From NCBI GenBank assembly GCA_964414415.1, contig CAYPWJ010000006.1, positions 1 through 64,000 of the forward strand: a stretch of DNA of 64,000 nucleotides, given 5' to 3'. Made by a program: the position numbers and the translations under genes. This document shows positions 7,976-16,893 of the stretch, one piece after another (position 1 is the first letter of the stretch; each line of letters starts with the position of its first letter). Origin of the DNA: CAZESS01 sp964414415. Its GTDB lineage: Archaea; Thermoplasmatota; E2; UBA202; DSCA01. Under the pieces are notes generated by a model. It was not told the origin of the DNA. It did not search any database and saw only the letters and a list, made by a program, of their open reading frames with translations.

Positions 7976-9719
7976 GGTCGTCCTCCAGCAGGCTCTTGGC
8001 CGGTCCGGTGAAGAGATGTGAGCCGTCCCCGTTTTTGTTCACGTCTTCAAGCGGCATGTCGAGCTCCCGGGCGATGATGCGGGCTACCCTCGGCAGACAG
8101 AAGCCACCCTGGCATCGGCCCATCCCTGCACGGGTCCGCCGTTTGACCGCGTCGACCGTCCGGGCGGGAACCGGCCGGTGTATCGCCGCGACGACGTCTC
8201 CCTCGGTGACGTGCTCGCAGCGGCAGACCACGTGGCCGTACCGCTCGTCCTGCTCGATGAGACGCTGTCGTTCCTCGCGGTCGCTTTCCCGGAAGATGGA
8301 AGTCCGGAGACGGTGCGGGTTGAACGCGGGTTTCTCCTTCAGGGCAAGTCCCTGCCGTCCGAGCAGGTCGATGACCCGGCGAGCTACGGCGGGAGCAGCT
8401 GCCAGCCCCGGCGACTGGATGCCCGCCACGTGGATAAACCCGTCAACGCTGGCAGCCGGCCGGATGATGAAGTCCTCGGTGAACGTGCAGGCTCGAAGCC
8501 CGGCGAAGTAGGCAATAACGTCTTCGGTCGGCAAATCAGGGAGCAGCGATCGATATCTGTCAAAGATCGTCTCGAGGTCGTCGGCAGATACAGCCGTGTC
8601 ATCCCGATGGGGCGTCTCCGTCATGGTGGGCCCCCATTGAATGTTTCCGTCAACGGTCACCATGACGCCGCCTCCCTTGTAGTGCTCCCGGCGCGGGAAG
8701 CGCAGGTGGCTCATGCAGTGGGTGACGTAGCCGCTGTGGCGGCGGTCGAACAGCGCGACGGCGCCGCGCTTGGGATGGATGGTGTACTCACGGGCGCCGG
8801 CCATCTCTGCGACGCGGTCGGCGTACAGCCCGGCGGCGTTGACGACCCAGGACGTCTCGATGCGTCCTTTCGTGGTGACGACGACAGCAACGCGTCCATC
8901 GGCAACCTCGACGTCGGTCACCGCCGCGTCGAGCATGAGCTCCACGTCGTTTTCAACCGCGTTTTCAGCCAGGGCGATAGTCAGTCTGTAGGGGCAGATG
9001 ACGGCGTAGGTCGGCGAAAACACAGCGGCGATGACATCGTCGGTGATGTTTGGTTCCCGCCGCTGTACGTCCTCGACGGCCACCTGTTCCATGGACAGCC
9101 CGAGTTTTTGTGCTCGCCGGAGAAGCACCCGGGGAACCAGGCGCTTCCCTATCGGGGCGGCAAGCCAGGATGGAACCGGCAGCTGTTCGAACGACGCTGG
9201 AGTCAGCACGATCCACATACCGCACCGGCGGTAGGGCACGTCGAGCTCCCTGCAGAGCTGCGGGTACATGCGGTGTCCCTCGACGCAGAGCCGCTGCTTC
9301 AGCGTCCCCATCGGTTCGCCGATGCCCGTGTGGACCATGGCGTTGTTTGCCTTGGTGGTCCCGCAGGCGACATCGGGCTCTTTCTCGACGAGGACGACGT
9401 CGAGGTCGTAACGTGAGAGCTCCCGGGCGACCATGCAGCCGGTGACCCCGCCACCGACGATGACCACGTCTGCCGCAGCGACGGTCTCGCTGTTTCCTGA
9501 CAGCTCCTGTGGTTCGGGCTTCCCGGGATACGAGAGGTCGTTGACCACGCCTTTCACCGCTGGAATACGCCCGGCGGCTCTGCCGGCCTCGAGGTATGCT
9601 TCATGGGAGGAAACCCGCCCGTTGAGGGAGGCGATGCCGTTGTCGACCACTATGTTGATGTCGGGCTGGACGCGGCGAAGCGCCCGTGTCACCTTCCGAT
9701 GGAGTGCCCGGTCGTTCAT
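7965..9719 (-). CDS. glpA: Glycerol-3-phosphate dehydrogenase GlpA-like, with N-terminal BON domain
   Basis: Oxidises sn-glycerol-3-phosphate to dihydroxyacetone phosphate (family role). The 584-residue protein has three parts. Residues 1 to about 65 look like a BON domain (IVVDNGIASLNGRV). About 80-450 form the FAD-dependent DAO fold with VVIVGGGVTGCMVARELS. The C-terminus has a BFD-like [2Fe-2S] domain with CRCEHVTEGD and GRCQGGFC. The start is the ATG at 9719, overlapping the stop of the upstream Fe-S gene (ATGA) with AGGAGG upstream; the longer frame that continues above it lies within that gene. BON domains are usually exported or membrane-associated, so the fusion to this enzyme is uncommon and may aid membrane docking. 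Confidence 0.87.
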   Translation of the reverse strand: MNDRALHRKVTRALRRVQPDINIVVDNGIASLNGRVSSHEAYLEAGRAAGRIPAVKGVVNDLSYPGKPEPQELSGNSETVAAADVVIVGGGVTGCMVARELSRYDLDVVLVEKEPDVACGTTKANNAMVHTGIGEPMGTLKQRLCVEGHRMYPQLCRELDVPYRRCGMWIVLTPASFEQLPVPSWLAAPIGKRLVPRVLLRRAQKLGLSMEQVAVEDVQRREPNITDDVIAAVFSPTYAVICPYRLTIALAENAVENDVELMLDAAVTDVEVADGRVAVVVTTKGRIETSWVVNAAGLYADRVAEMAGAREYTIHPKRGAVALFDRRHSGYVTHCMSHLRFPRREHYKGGGVMVTVDGNIQWGPTMTETPHRDDTAVSADDLETIFDRYRSLLPDLPTEDVIAYFAGLRACTFTEDFIIRPAASVDGFIHVAGIQSPGLAAAPAVARRVIDLLGRQGLALKEKPAFNPHRLRTSIFRESDREERQRLIEQDERYGHVVCRCEHVTEGDVVAAIHRPVPARTVDAVKRRTRAGMGRCQGGFCLPRVARIIARELDMPLEDVNKNGDGSHLFTGPAKSLLEDDHGD

Positions 9720-10903
9720 GCGCGTTCCCTCGCCTCCTGGAGCATCTCGGTGACGTCTGTGACGGCTGCGCCCTCGGCTTCGAAGGCGCTCTTGCAGGTG
9801 GGGCAGGCAGTCACGATGAAGTCGGCGGCTTTGTGGAGTTCCTCGATGCGGCGCCTGGTGATCGCCGATGAGAGGTCGGGCTGCATCGTGCCAAGGGAGC
9901 CGCCGCGTCCGCAGCACCCCGTTTCCTTTCCGGCGTAGTACGCCTCGGCTATCTCGACGCCGGCGCGGCGGAGCAGCTCCCGCGGCGCGTCGACGACGTC
10001 AAGCCGCCGGGCCAGCGTACAGGGGTCATGGTAGACGCAGGTGGCATCAAGCGAGGACAGCTGAAATGCTCCCGCATCGACGCGCCGCAGCAGGTACTCC
10101 GTGCTGTGATATACCTCTGCCGCGATGTCGACGCCGACGGATGGATACACATCGCGGAACATATGGGCGCAGGTCGGGCAGCTGCACACCAGTTCGCTGC
10201 AGCCGCTCTCCTCAATGGCTGCAGCGTTGTGCCGGGCGAACTCGTCGAATGCGTCATAAAACCCGAGGGTGTAAAGCGGGGCGCCGCAGCACCATTCCTC
10301 GGGCAGCATCGCGTACGGCTCGCCGTCAAGCAGCGCTGTCACGGCGTCGGCGACCTCAGGCCGTACACCGGCAACCTCGCACCCCGTGAAGTAGAGGACT
10401 TCGCCCTGCGCTGGTGCATCGGGCTGCACCTGGCGTTCGTGCAGCACGCGGTGCGTCTCCAGCCGCTGGAGAAGCTTCACGGCCTCGGATGGTGCTCGCT
10501 CCTGCTCGGCCAGGTCGGCCCGCACCCCGCGGAGGATGTCCGCTGCCGAGAAATCAAAGGGACACCACTCCCGGCAGGCGTCGCAGCTGCAGCAGGCATA
10601 CATAAGGTCGACCGCATCGCTGGAGGCAAGGCGATCTGTCTCAAGGAAGTATGCAACCCGGGCTTTGCCGGACGGCGACGTGGCGTCGTTTTGTGCAGCG
10701 GCAAGCACCGGGCAGTCGAACTTGCACATGTTGGGGCAGAGGGCGCACTTGATGACCGCATCCATATCAGCGTTGGTGTCCTTCTTGGAAAGATACTGTT
10801 TTTTACCCCGCAGAAACTGCTTCAACGCGACGGCCTTTGTAGCTACGCTGGCGTTGGACATGGCGTCGAGCACCCAGCCGTATTTTTCCCGTATGCTAGC
10901 CAT
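9716..10903 (-). CDS. glpC: GlpC-like iron-sulfur oxidoreductase with CCG domains
   Basis: A 395-residue electron-transfer subunit. Two ferredoxin-type cysteine clusters lie near residues 50-125 (CALCPNMC, CCSCDACREWC), followed by two cysteine-rich CCG domains (EEWCCGAPLY and ETGCCGRGGS). Proteins of this type anchor flavoprotein dehydrogenases such as GlpAB or GlcDE to the quinone or heterodisulfide pool. Its position between an AGPS/GlcD-type flavoprotein and GlpA suits either partner. It overlaps the upstream flavoprotein gene by 8 nt. Confidence 0.88.
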   Translation of the reverse strand: MASIREKYGWVLDAMSNASVATKAVALKQFLRGKKQYLSKKDTNADMDAVIKCALCPNMCKFDCPVLAAAQNDATSPSGKARVAYFLETDRLASSDAVDLMYACCSCDACREWCPFDFSAADILRGVRADLAEQERAPSEAVKLLQRLETHRVLHERQVQPDAPAQGEVLYFTGCEVAGVRPEVADAVTALLDGEPYAMLPEEWCCGAPLYTLGFYDAFDEFARHNAAAIEESGCSELVCSCPTCAHMFRDVYPSVGVDIAAEVYHSTEYLLRRVDAGAFQLSSLDATCVYHDPCTLARRLDVVDAPRELLRRAGVEIAEAYYAGKETGCCGRGGSLGTMQPDLSSAITRRRIEELHKAADFIVTACPTCKSAFEAEGAAVTDVTEMLQEARERA

Positions 10904-12323
10904 GGTCGCCCCCCAGCTTGCCGGGATTCATAACATGGTTGGGGTCGAGTGCCTGCTTGATCCGCCTGAGCATCTGCAGGCGTCCGTCGAGCTCGTCCCT
11001 GAGCCATTTCTGCCGGATGAGACCGATGCCGTGATGGTGACTGATGGAGCCGCCGTGCTCGAGGCAGGTCGCCATGATGGCGTCCCAGACCTCCCGGTAA
11101 AACGCGTCGGGCGTCCGTTTGCGCGGCAGCCCGCCGAAGGTGAAATAAAAACAGACGCCCTGCGGATAAAAGTGCGATGCATGCCCCGAGGCGACGACAA
11201 CCCCCGTGATGTCCTGCATCGCCTCGATGACTGCCCGGTATGTCCGCAGCGCCCGGCTCCACCCGACGGATATCTCGACGGTGTCGAAGATGAAGCCGCG
11301 GGGGGTGAACTCCGAGGACTCCTTGACGGAGAAACGGGTCTCCAGCCATCGCTCGGCCGGGCCGGTACCCTCGTCGTGGCCGTTGTATTCCTCGCATACC
11401 CTAGAGGAGATGCGTTCTTCGAGTTCCACGAGGTCTGGGTCACCCTCCATGACCAAGATGAGCATACAGCGGTGCTTGACGTCGAAGTGCCGCACTGTTT
11501 CATGTTCATCGTAGATGCGCATCACCGCCGGGTAGACGTTTTTCCGCATGATATGTCGGGTGGCCTCCAGCGCGTCGGCGATGTCGTCGAAGGTGAAGGC
11601 GTGCAACACCCGCCGCTCGGGATACGGCCAAATCTTAAGGGTCGCCTGGGTGATGACGCCCAGGGTGCCCTCGCTGCCGAGCATGAGCCGCTCCACCTGC
11701 GGGCCGGTGGCCGTACGGGGCACCGGCCGTGACCGAATCAGGGTCCCGTCGGGCAACACCGCCTCGAGGGCGACGAGCATGTCCTCTATCTTGCCGTACT
11801 TGGTCGAGAACTGTCCTGCAGCCCTGCACGCAAGCCAGCCGCCGAGGCTGGAGCAGTACAGCGACTGCGGTATATGGCCAAGGGTGTAGCCGGCGCGGTT
11901 GAGCTCCCGCTCCAGCGTCATGCCGTTGATGCCGGTCTGCACCGTCGCCACCAGTCCCTCGTCGTCAACGGCAACGATGTCGTGCATCCGCCGCATGTCG
12001 AGCATCACGCCGCCCTGCACGGGCACCGCACCGCCGACGACGCCGGAGCCCTCGCCGTACGGCACAACGGGGAAACCGCGCTCATCGGCCAGCCGCATGA
12101 CCCTGGCGACCTGGTCGGCGTTTTCAGGCCACGCCACGGCGTCGGGGAGCGCCGGCAGCCGGCCGTCGAGGAGCCAGCGGAGTGAAATCGGCCAGTAGTC
12201 CTTGCCGTAGACGACGCGGTCCGCCTCGCTGGTTGACACCCCGCCCGGCATGATGGAGCGGAGCTGTGCTATGACGTCATCGTCGAGGTCGGCACCGGGG
12301 CTGTACACGGTGTCGTAGGACAT
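10896..12323 (-). CDS. FAD-linked oxidase of the alkyl-DHAP synthase/GlcD superfamily
   Basis: A 475-residue VAO-type flavoprotein with an FAD-binding PP-loop region (VVPYGEGSGVVGGA). Several features match alkyldihydroxyacetone-phosphate synthase (AGPS) better than glycolate or D-lactate oxidase. These are the stretch SSLGGWLACRAAGQ, an Arg in AVMRIYDE aligning with the AGPS substrate Arg, a Tyr in CFYFTFGG, and a three-histidine motif SHHHGIG at residues 429-431 where GlcD has a single-His GEHGVG. AGPS makes the ether bond of ether lipids from acyl-DHAP and a fatty alcohol. In an archaeal glycerol operon it could instead be a dehydrogenase feeding the GlpC-like protein. The start is set by a TATA box 25 nt upstream. 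Confidence 0.82.
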   Translation of the reverse strand: MSYDTVYSPGADLDDDVIAQLRSIMPGGVSTSEADRVVYGKDYWPISLRWLLDGRLPALPDAVAWPENADQVARVMRLADERGFPVVPYGEGSGVVGGAVPVQGGVMLDMRRMHDIVAVDDEGLVATVQTGINGMTLERELNRAGYTLGHIPQSLYCSSLGGWLACRAAGQFSTKYGKIEDMLVALEAVLPDGTLIRSRPVPRTATGPQVERLMLGSEGTLGVITQATLKIWPYPERRVLHAFTFDDIADALEATRHIMRKNVYPAVMRIYDEHETVRHFDVKHRCMLILVMEGDPDLVELEERISSRVCEEYNGHDEGTGPAERWLETRFSVKESSEFTPRGFIFDTVEISVGWSRALRTYRAVIEAMQDITGVVVASGHASHFYPQGVCFYFTFGGLPRKRTPDAFYREVWDAIMATCLEHGGSISHHHGIGLIRQKWLRDELDGRLQMLRRIKQALDPNHVMNPGKLGGDHG

Positions 12324-12342
12324 GTGCAGTGACAACAGCTGG

Positions 12343-12354
12343 AAATATAAAAGG
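12343..12354 (-). promoter_or_regulatory. TATA box of the six-gene glycerol operon
   Basis: CCTTTTATATTT on the minus strand, centred about 25 nt before the ATG at 12323. It shows the operon starts with the AGPS-like gene and excludes the in-frame Met at 12362, which would lie upstream of the promoter. Confidence 0.7.
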
Positions 12355-12590
12355 GTAGCCACTCAGCCCGCCCATCTTTTCGTCATCCTCGGCTGGCGTT
12401 CATCATCATCGTGGCATACGCTATATGGAGCGGCGGTTAAAATAACTTTAGGCAGCCGGGGGTTCTATCCCGAAGCTTTTCGAAAGTGATTTTATGCAGT
12501 ATGTAGCTGGCTGCAGGGCTCCCCTATATCCACCGCTGCCCCCGAAGTGAATGGAGATGATTTTATGGTGCCGCAGTCTCTCCCGGCGTA

Positions 12591-13427
12591 CTAGGAGGGC
12601 GGCACGAACAGGCTATCCGACAGATTCGGGTTGAGTTCTACGCCGTGGAATCTGACCCCTTGAAATTCGAAGGGGTCACCATCCCAGTAATCGCTTATGT
12701 AGTTGAGGTGGTCTTCTAAGTGGTCCACGTATTGGCCCACTGTTTCGTATGAGTATTCCTGCCATTCGTCGTTTTCCACAACCCACACCTTTCCGCGTTC
12801 TCTGTTAATCACCACCGAACCGGATTGGTGTTCGTCGTCGACGAAGTCTACCCGGACCTTCAGGTCGTCTGTGCCGATGTTCTTGGCCATGTACTCCCAG
12901 GTGCGGGTTACATCTCCCTCCTCCTGGGACCACTTGTACCGGATGCTGGACGCCGATTCTACGTCGTCGCCACTCCCCTCGTCTTCGTCGTCATTATCGT
13001 CGTTTATTTCTCCTTTTGACCCGCTCCAAGTGCCGGATCCTTGGTATTCGGTTAGCTCCCAGTCGCCGGAAACCTCCGAACCGTCCGAGGTGAACGTCCC
13101 GGACCATTCAACGGTCCCGAACGCCGCGGCTCCAGAGGCCTCTATCGTTCCCCCAGAGACAGACCCGGTTATATCGCCTGATCCATCACCTTTGAACCAG
13201 CCGCTCACCGTTCCCGCATCGAAGTCAACCGTGTATTCCCAAGTTCCGCTGGCGTCGTCGTTCCCGGGTATCGAACCCGACCAGGTTCCAGAATACGTGG
13301 CCGTGCCCGTCAGTCCACCCCCGCCGTCGTCCTGGCCACCGCCGTTGTTATTGCTGTCGATGCAACCGCTGAACGTCAGGCCCACCATCAGCACCACACA
13401 TATAATTACCAGAATATTTCTTTTCAT
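12591..13427 (-). CDS. Secreted lipoprotein of unknown function
   Basis: A 278-residue exported protein with a signal peptide ending in the lipobox FSGC (Cys near residue 22), then a Gly/Asn/Asp-rich linker. Residues 40-140 hold repeated beta-rich units of the type GTWSG/GTWEY, followed by an acidic DDNDDEDE spacer and an aromatic C-terminal domain. I recognise no family. Codon usage is AT-richer than in flanking housekeeping genes. A TATA-like AT stretch near 13460-13471 suggests a short leader. The 228 bases between its stop and the glycerol operon start hold no gene I can support. Confidence 0.65.
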   Translation of the reverse strand: MKRNILVIICVVLMVGLTFSGCIDSNNNGGGQDDGGGGLTGTATYSGTWSGSIPGNDDASGTWEYTVDFDAGTVSGWFKGDGSGDITGSVSGGTIEASGAAAFGTVEWSGTFTSDGSEVSGDWELTEYQGSGTWSGSKGEINDDNDDEDEGSGDDVESASSIRYKWSQEEGDVTRTWEYMAKNIGTDDLKVRVDFVDDEHQSGSVVINRERGKVWVVENDEWQEYSYETVGQYVDHLEDHLNYISDYWDGDPFEFQGVRFHGVELNPNLSDSLFVPPS

Positions 13428-13599
13428 GGTGTCAGCACACGCACAATGAAGTCTTCGTACTTAAAATTATCGAAACAAACAGTAGATGATCTGGTTGTAT
13501 AATCCGCCACACATTTTTGAATACAAAGGATGGGCTTGCAAAAAGCAAAATTGGCTAACCATTTTCTTGCATGTCGAGTGACGTCCGTGCTATTGATGT

Positions 13600-15060
13600 T
13601 TATCTCCGTTTTCTTTTCTTTGTGAAGAATAACACCATTACTCCTGCAGCGCTCAATAGAGAAATTATTTCGAAGCCGGGCATTCCATCTTGAGTAGATT
13701 CCTCAAAGTTAGCAGTAATCTCTTTGTCCCCGGTCATCGTGATATGTATCGTTTCTTCTGTTCCGGTTTCATCACCGGTCCATTCTTTGAATTCCCAGCC
13801 CTCGTCAGGAACTGCCTCAACCGTTATCTCTTCCCCATCCATATAAGAATGAATCCCTGCGTCAGGGTCAGTAGTCCCTTTTCCTTCAACGTGTATTGTG
13901 AGTTCAAATCCGAATAGGGACCAGGTTGGTGAACCACCAACTTGCCAGGATAAGAACGGATATCCGCCGGTGGGGTCTGCTTCACTCGTGATTTCTATAT
14001 CCCAGCCGGCGTCCTCAAAAGTCGAAATATCCTGCATCTCCTCACTGGGTAGAGATTCGACATTAGTGGAAGTTCCGCCTTCTTCTTCCGTTCCAATCGC
14101 ATCATCCTGATTGGTCGTTTCCTTGTCGCAGAAAGAATCAGACACTTCTTGATTACTCCATCCTACAAGACCACCAACATCTTCCTCTCCAGTCACAGCA
14201 CCAGTCGCATACGAATTATTCACCAAAGCACCGATACCGTCGTTGCTTCCGACAAGACCACCTACAGCATTAGCCCCTTTATTAGAACCAGTTCTCCCAG
14301 TTACATCACCAGTCGCATAGGAATAACTTACTTCAGCATGAGTACCACCATTGGAGCCGACAAGTCCGCCGATGTTATGGGGCCAACCACCTTCGCCAAT
14401 CACATTACCAGTGGCATAACAAGAATTAATTTTACCACCATTACTACCGATTAGACCGCCAACAGATGCCTCACCAGTCACTTCTACATCCGCATACGAA
14501 TCAGTCACATCAACACCACCTTTACCGATTAGACCGCCAACATTTGACTCCCCGGTCACTTTGCCGGTTACATAAGAATCAGTCACAACTCCACTCATAG
14601 CATATCCGGCTAGAGCACCAACTCTTGAATCTCCATTCACATCTACATTCACAAGTCCAACGTTTTTGAATTCAGCTTCGCCGGATGAAACTCCAAAAAG
14701 ACCTATATACCAACCGCCCCGTTCAATGTACAAGTTACTAATTTCGTATCCCTGACCGTCAAGTGTCCCCTTGAAGGAATTGTCAAAATTCTCTCCTATT
14801 ACTTTCCAGCCTTTACCGTCATTCCAATTTCCAGTATCGCTGGCATCAATATCATCAACCAGAACATAATCAGCTTCGAGATCGTTACGCATCCAATTCA
14901 ACTCCTCAAGGTTAGAAATCAGATATGCTTCTTTATCTTCGCTCCATTCTGGTTCCTGGATCGGCTCTCCCGAAACTAAACCTGTTGCACATATTACCGA
15001 ACACAGCAGTAACAGAGTTATTGCGCCTATCAGCATTTTATATGGCTTTCTCTTTTTCAT
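13600..15060 (-). CDS. Surface protein with GLUG repeats, InlB-like repeat domain and PGF-CTERM tail
   Basis: A 486-residue exported protein. The signal peptide starts at MKKRKPYK, chosen because GAGGG lies 7 nt upstream; longer in-frame starts precede the likely transcription start. Residues about 60-310 form a beta-helix of GLUG-type repeats (VGGLIGKGG, VGGLVGSNG and relatives). About 380-450 form a divergent InlB B-repeat (VEAVPDEGWEFKEWTGDE, ITANFEE). The end is a classic PGF-CTERM signal: MPGFE, a hydrophobic span and KKRKRR. Archaeosortase A, encoded at 36380-37327, should cleave and lipid-anchor such a protein. The gene is clearly AT-richer than the window average and abuts a transposase remnant, which points to recent acquisition. 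Confidence 0.82.
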   Translation of the reverse strand: MKKRKPYKMLIGAITLLLLCSVICATGLVSGEPIQEPEWSEDKEAYLISNLEELNWMRNDLEADYVLVDDIDASDTGNWNDGKGWKVIGENFDNSFKGTLDGQGYEISNLYIERGGWYIGLFGVSSGEAEFKNVGLVNVDVNGDSRVGALAGYAMSGVVTDSYVTGKVTGESNVGGLIGKGGVDVTDSYADVEVTGEASVGGLIGSNGGKINSCYATGNVIGEGGWPHNIGGLVGSNGGTHAEVSYSYATGDVTGRTGSNKGANAVGGLVGSNDGIGALVNNSYATGAVTGEEDVGGLVGWSNQEVSDSFCDKETTNQDDAIGTEEEGGTSTNVESLPSEEMQDISTFEDAGWDIEITSEADPTGGYPFLSWQVGGSPTWSLFGFELTIHVEGKGTTDPDAGIHSYMDGEEITVEAVPDEGWEFKEWTGDETGTEETIHITMTGDKEITANFEESTQDGMPGFEIISLLSAAGVMVLFFTKKRKRR

Positions 15061-15107
15061 CAATATCCCTCTAATCATACCGTCCCACATTGTATGAAAC
15101 ATAATGA

Positions 15108-15118
15108 CAATATATAAA
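15108..15118 (-). promoter_or_regulatory. TATA box of the GLUG/PGF-CTERM gene
   Basis: TTTATATATTG on the minus strand, centred about 53 nt before the chosen ATG. The expected transcription start near 15088 gives a leader of roughly 28 nt containing GAGGG, so this gene is not leaderless. Confidence 0.5.
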
Positions 15119-15119
15119 T

Positions 15120-15371
15120 GCCCGGGCATCGTCACACCAGGCATATCAGGAAAACGAAGATCAGCGAATGGATGAATACCATCAACGGGAGCCGGTGGAG
15201 GCTGTCTTTTCGTCGCTCAAGCAGCGATGGAACGAGTCAATTGCCAGCCGATGTGGCTGGCATCGATGGCGAGAACTTGCCATCAAAGTGCTCGTGTATA
15301 ATACCAAGCAACTGCTGTGCTGCCAGCGGGCAAAAAAGACCGCCGTGGACCTGTGGACACCGGTTAGGTGA
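15120..15371 (+). pseudogene. C-terminal remnant of a DDE transposase
   Basis: An open stretch encoding the end of an IS4/IS5-type transposase. The segment VEAVFSSLKQRWNESI corresponds to the catalytic Glu helix region, followed by a typical C-terminal KVLVYNTKQLL. The N-terminal half with the first catalytic Asp residues is missing, and I see no flanking inverted repeats or target duplications. The fragment begins next to the promoter of the GLUG protein gene, so an old insertion or the transfer that brought that gene is likely. The 140 bases after it, up to the PCNA stop, hold no gene. Confidence 0.65.
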
Positions 15372-15513
15372 GCCACAAGCCCTCGCCGCAACAAACAACC
15401 GCATTTGATTAGCTAGCTGGAGCTGTATTAATCTGTTCATTTCTTCCGCCCGGCTAGCCCTGGCGGCTACTGCCGCCACGACTTTCGGGATGAGGTCGAG
15501 GCGGGCAGCGCCG

Positions 15514-16248
15514 TTACTCAGATTCTATCCGCGGGGCCAGCAGATACGAAATGTCGCCGTTGCCGTCGGCGACCTTGAAGGCCATCTTGACCGGGTAATC
15601 GGTCCCCAGCTTGAAGGTAAGCTCATCGCTTTTCGCGGCCTTTATCATGTCGCTAAAGTAGTCAAGGGAAAACAGGCTGCGCACCCGCTCCTCACATTCC
15701 AGGGAGACAAGCTGGCCTTTCGGGATGGTCAGGTTGACGGTGTCGGTGTCACCTTCAGCTGAGAGCTCGAACTCGTCGGGCGACGCGGCCAGGGCAATGT
15801 GATCGGAGACCGCCTCCGACGCGCGAACGCCCCGGTAGACCTCGTCTGTGCTGACCACGACCTCCGTGTCAAGGTCGAGGCTGGGTATCTTGGCGTCGCT
15901 CATCTCGGCGGTGTCCAGCAGTGTCATGTGCCGCGTCAGGTTGCCGATTTTGACGATGAGGCGGCCTTCCTCCTCCTGCTCCAGGCAGATGACGTCCTCG
16001 GTGGCAGGAAGCTTGAGCATGCCCTTCACCTTTTCCAGATCGACCGCCACCTCGACCTCTTCCTCGACGTCGTATTCCTCGAAGGCATCCTTGCTGAGCT
16101 TGAAGTCAATCATGCCCACGTGGGCGGGGTCGACGGCGCGGGCATACAGCTCGTCGGGCGTAAAATGCAGCTTTACCTCGTCAACCAGGATGGCGGTGGC
16201 ATCGACCACCGTCCGGAGAAAATCGCTCTTTATCGTTACCCTGAACAT
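15514..16248 (-). CDS. pcn: DNA polymerase sliding clamp PCNA
   Basis: Ring-forming processivity clamp of the replisome. The 244-residue protein has the two-domain PCNA fold with AVDPAHVGMIDFKL in the N-terminal domain, a C-terminal domain with SLDYFSDMIKAAKSDELTFKLG, and the conserved C-terminal LAPRIE. Length matches archaeal PCNA (about 245-250). A TATA box 27 nt upstream fits a leaderless start. The gene is divergent from the nitroreductase with only 68 nt between start codons. Confidence 0.97.
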   Translation of the reverse strand: MFRVTIKSDFLRTVVDATAILVDEVKLHFTPDELYARAVDPAHVGMIDFKLSKDAFEEYDVEEEVEVAVDLEKVKGMLKLPATEDVICLEQEEEGRLIVKIGNLTRHMTLLDTAEMSDAKIPSLDLDTEVVVSTDEVYRGVRASEAVSDHIALAASPDEFELSAEGDTDTVNLTIPKGQLVSLECEERVRSLFSLDYFSDMIKAAKSDELTFKLGTDYPVKMAFKVADGNGDISYLLAPRIESE

Positions 16249-16268
16249 GGTGATAAATGAGCCGCTGC

Positions 16269-16297
16269 TTTAAAAATATAGCGATGGACATAAAAAG
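16269..16297. promoter_or_regulatory. Divergent promoter region, PCNA and nitroreductase
   Basis: Two AT elements serve opposite directions: TATATTTTTAAA (minus, 16269-16280) centred 27 nt from the PCNA start, and ATAAAAAG (plus, 16290-16297) centred about 23 nt from the nitroreductase start. Both imply leaderless transcripts. Confidence 0.6.
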
Positions 16298-16316
16298 CTC
16301 GCGGCAATGTAGAGAC

Positions 16317-16832
16317 ATGGAACTCATGGAAACCATCCGGCAGCGTCGCTCCGTCCGGAGCTACCAAGACAGAGAGGTGCCAGAGGAGACACTGCAGCAC
16401 ATCCTTGAAGCGGCGCGGCTCGCCCCATCGGCGAAAAACCGCCAAGAATGGACGTTCGTCGTGGTCACTGACGAGGTGACAAAAAAGAGGCTGCAGCGCG
16501 CCGCAAAGAGACAGCGCTTCGTCGGCGAGGCGCCGGCAATTATCGCCGGCGTCGCCACAGAACCTGGCTACGTGATGACCTGCGGCGTCCCCGCGGCGCA
16601 CGTCGACGTCGCCATCGCCATGGAGCACATCGCGCTCGCTGCCACCGCTCACGGCCTCGGCACCTGCTGGGTCGGCGCCTTTTACCAGGATGACGTCAGG
16701 AAGGCGCTCGATGTCCCGGAGGACTGCACCGTGGTGGCGTTGATGCCGCTCGGGTTTCCAGCTGACAGGAGGGAAGAGAAACGGCGGAAGCAGCTGGACG
16801 ACATTGTATCCCGGGAGCGCTTCAGGCGTTGA
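16317..16832 (+). CDS. Nitroreductase-family flavoprotein
   Basis: A 171-residue FMN-dependent oxidoreductase. The N-terminal RQRRSVRSYQDREVP is the family's FMN-phosphate contact, APSAKNRQEW follows, and GLGTCWVGAF is the C-terminal FMN motif. Such enzymes use NAD(P)H or ferredoxin to reduce diverse substrates, and the substrate cannot be read from sequence. The ATG at 16317 is favoured by the TATA spacing; the frame extends further upstream into the PCNA promoter without a plausible start. Confidence 0.88.
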   Translation: MELMETIRQRRSVRSYQDREVPEETLQHILEAARLAPSAKNRQEWTFVVVTDEVTKKRLQRAAKRQRFVGEAPAIIAGVATEPGYVMTCGVPAAHVDVAIAMEHIALAATAHGLGTCWVGAFYQDDVRKALDVPEDCTVVALMPLGFPADRREEKRRKQLDDIVSRERFRR

Positions 16833-16893
16833 TGCACCGGCCGGTGAACAATCTCCATAGCCATTTATACCTCCGCCGGGTTACCAGATAGAG

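Noticed and set aside
9720..9917. Upstream extension of the GlpA-like frame by 66 residues
   Set aside because: It lies wholly inside the GlpC-like gene, is Arg/His-rich, and the ATGA overlap with upstream AGGAGG marks the real start.
15120..15371. A complete insertion sequence around the transposase fragment
   Set aside because: Only the C-terminal part is present and no terminal inverted repeats or target duplications were found by eye.
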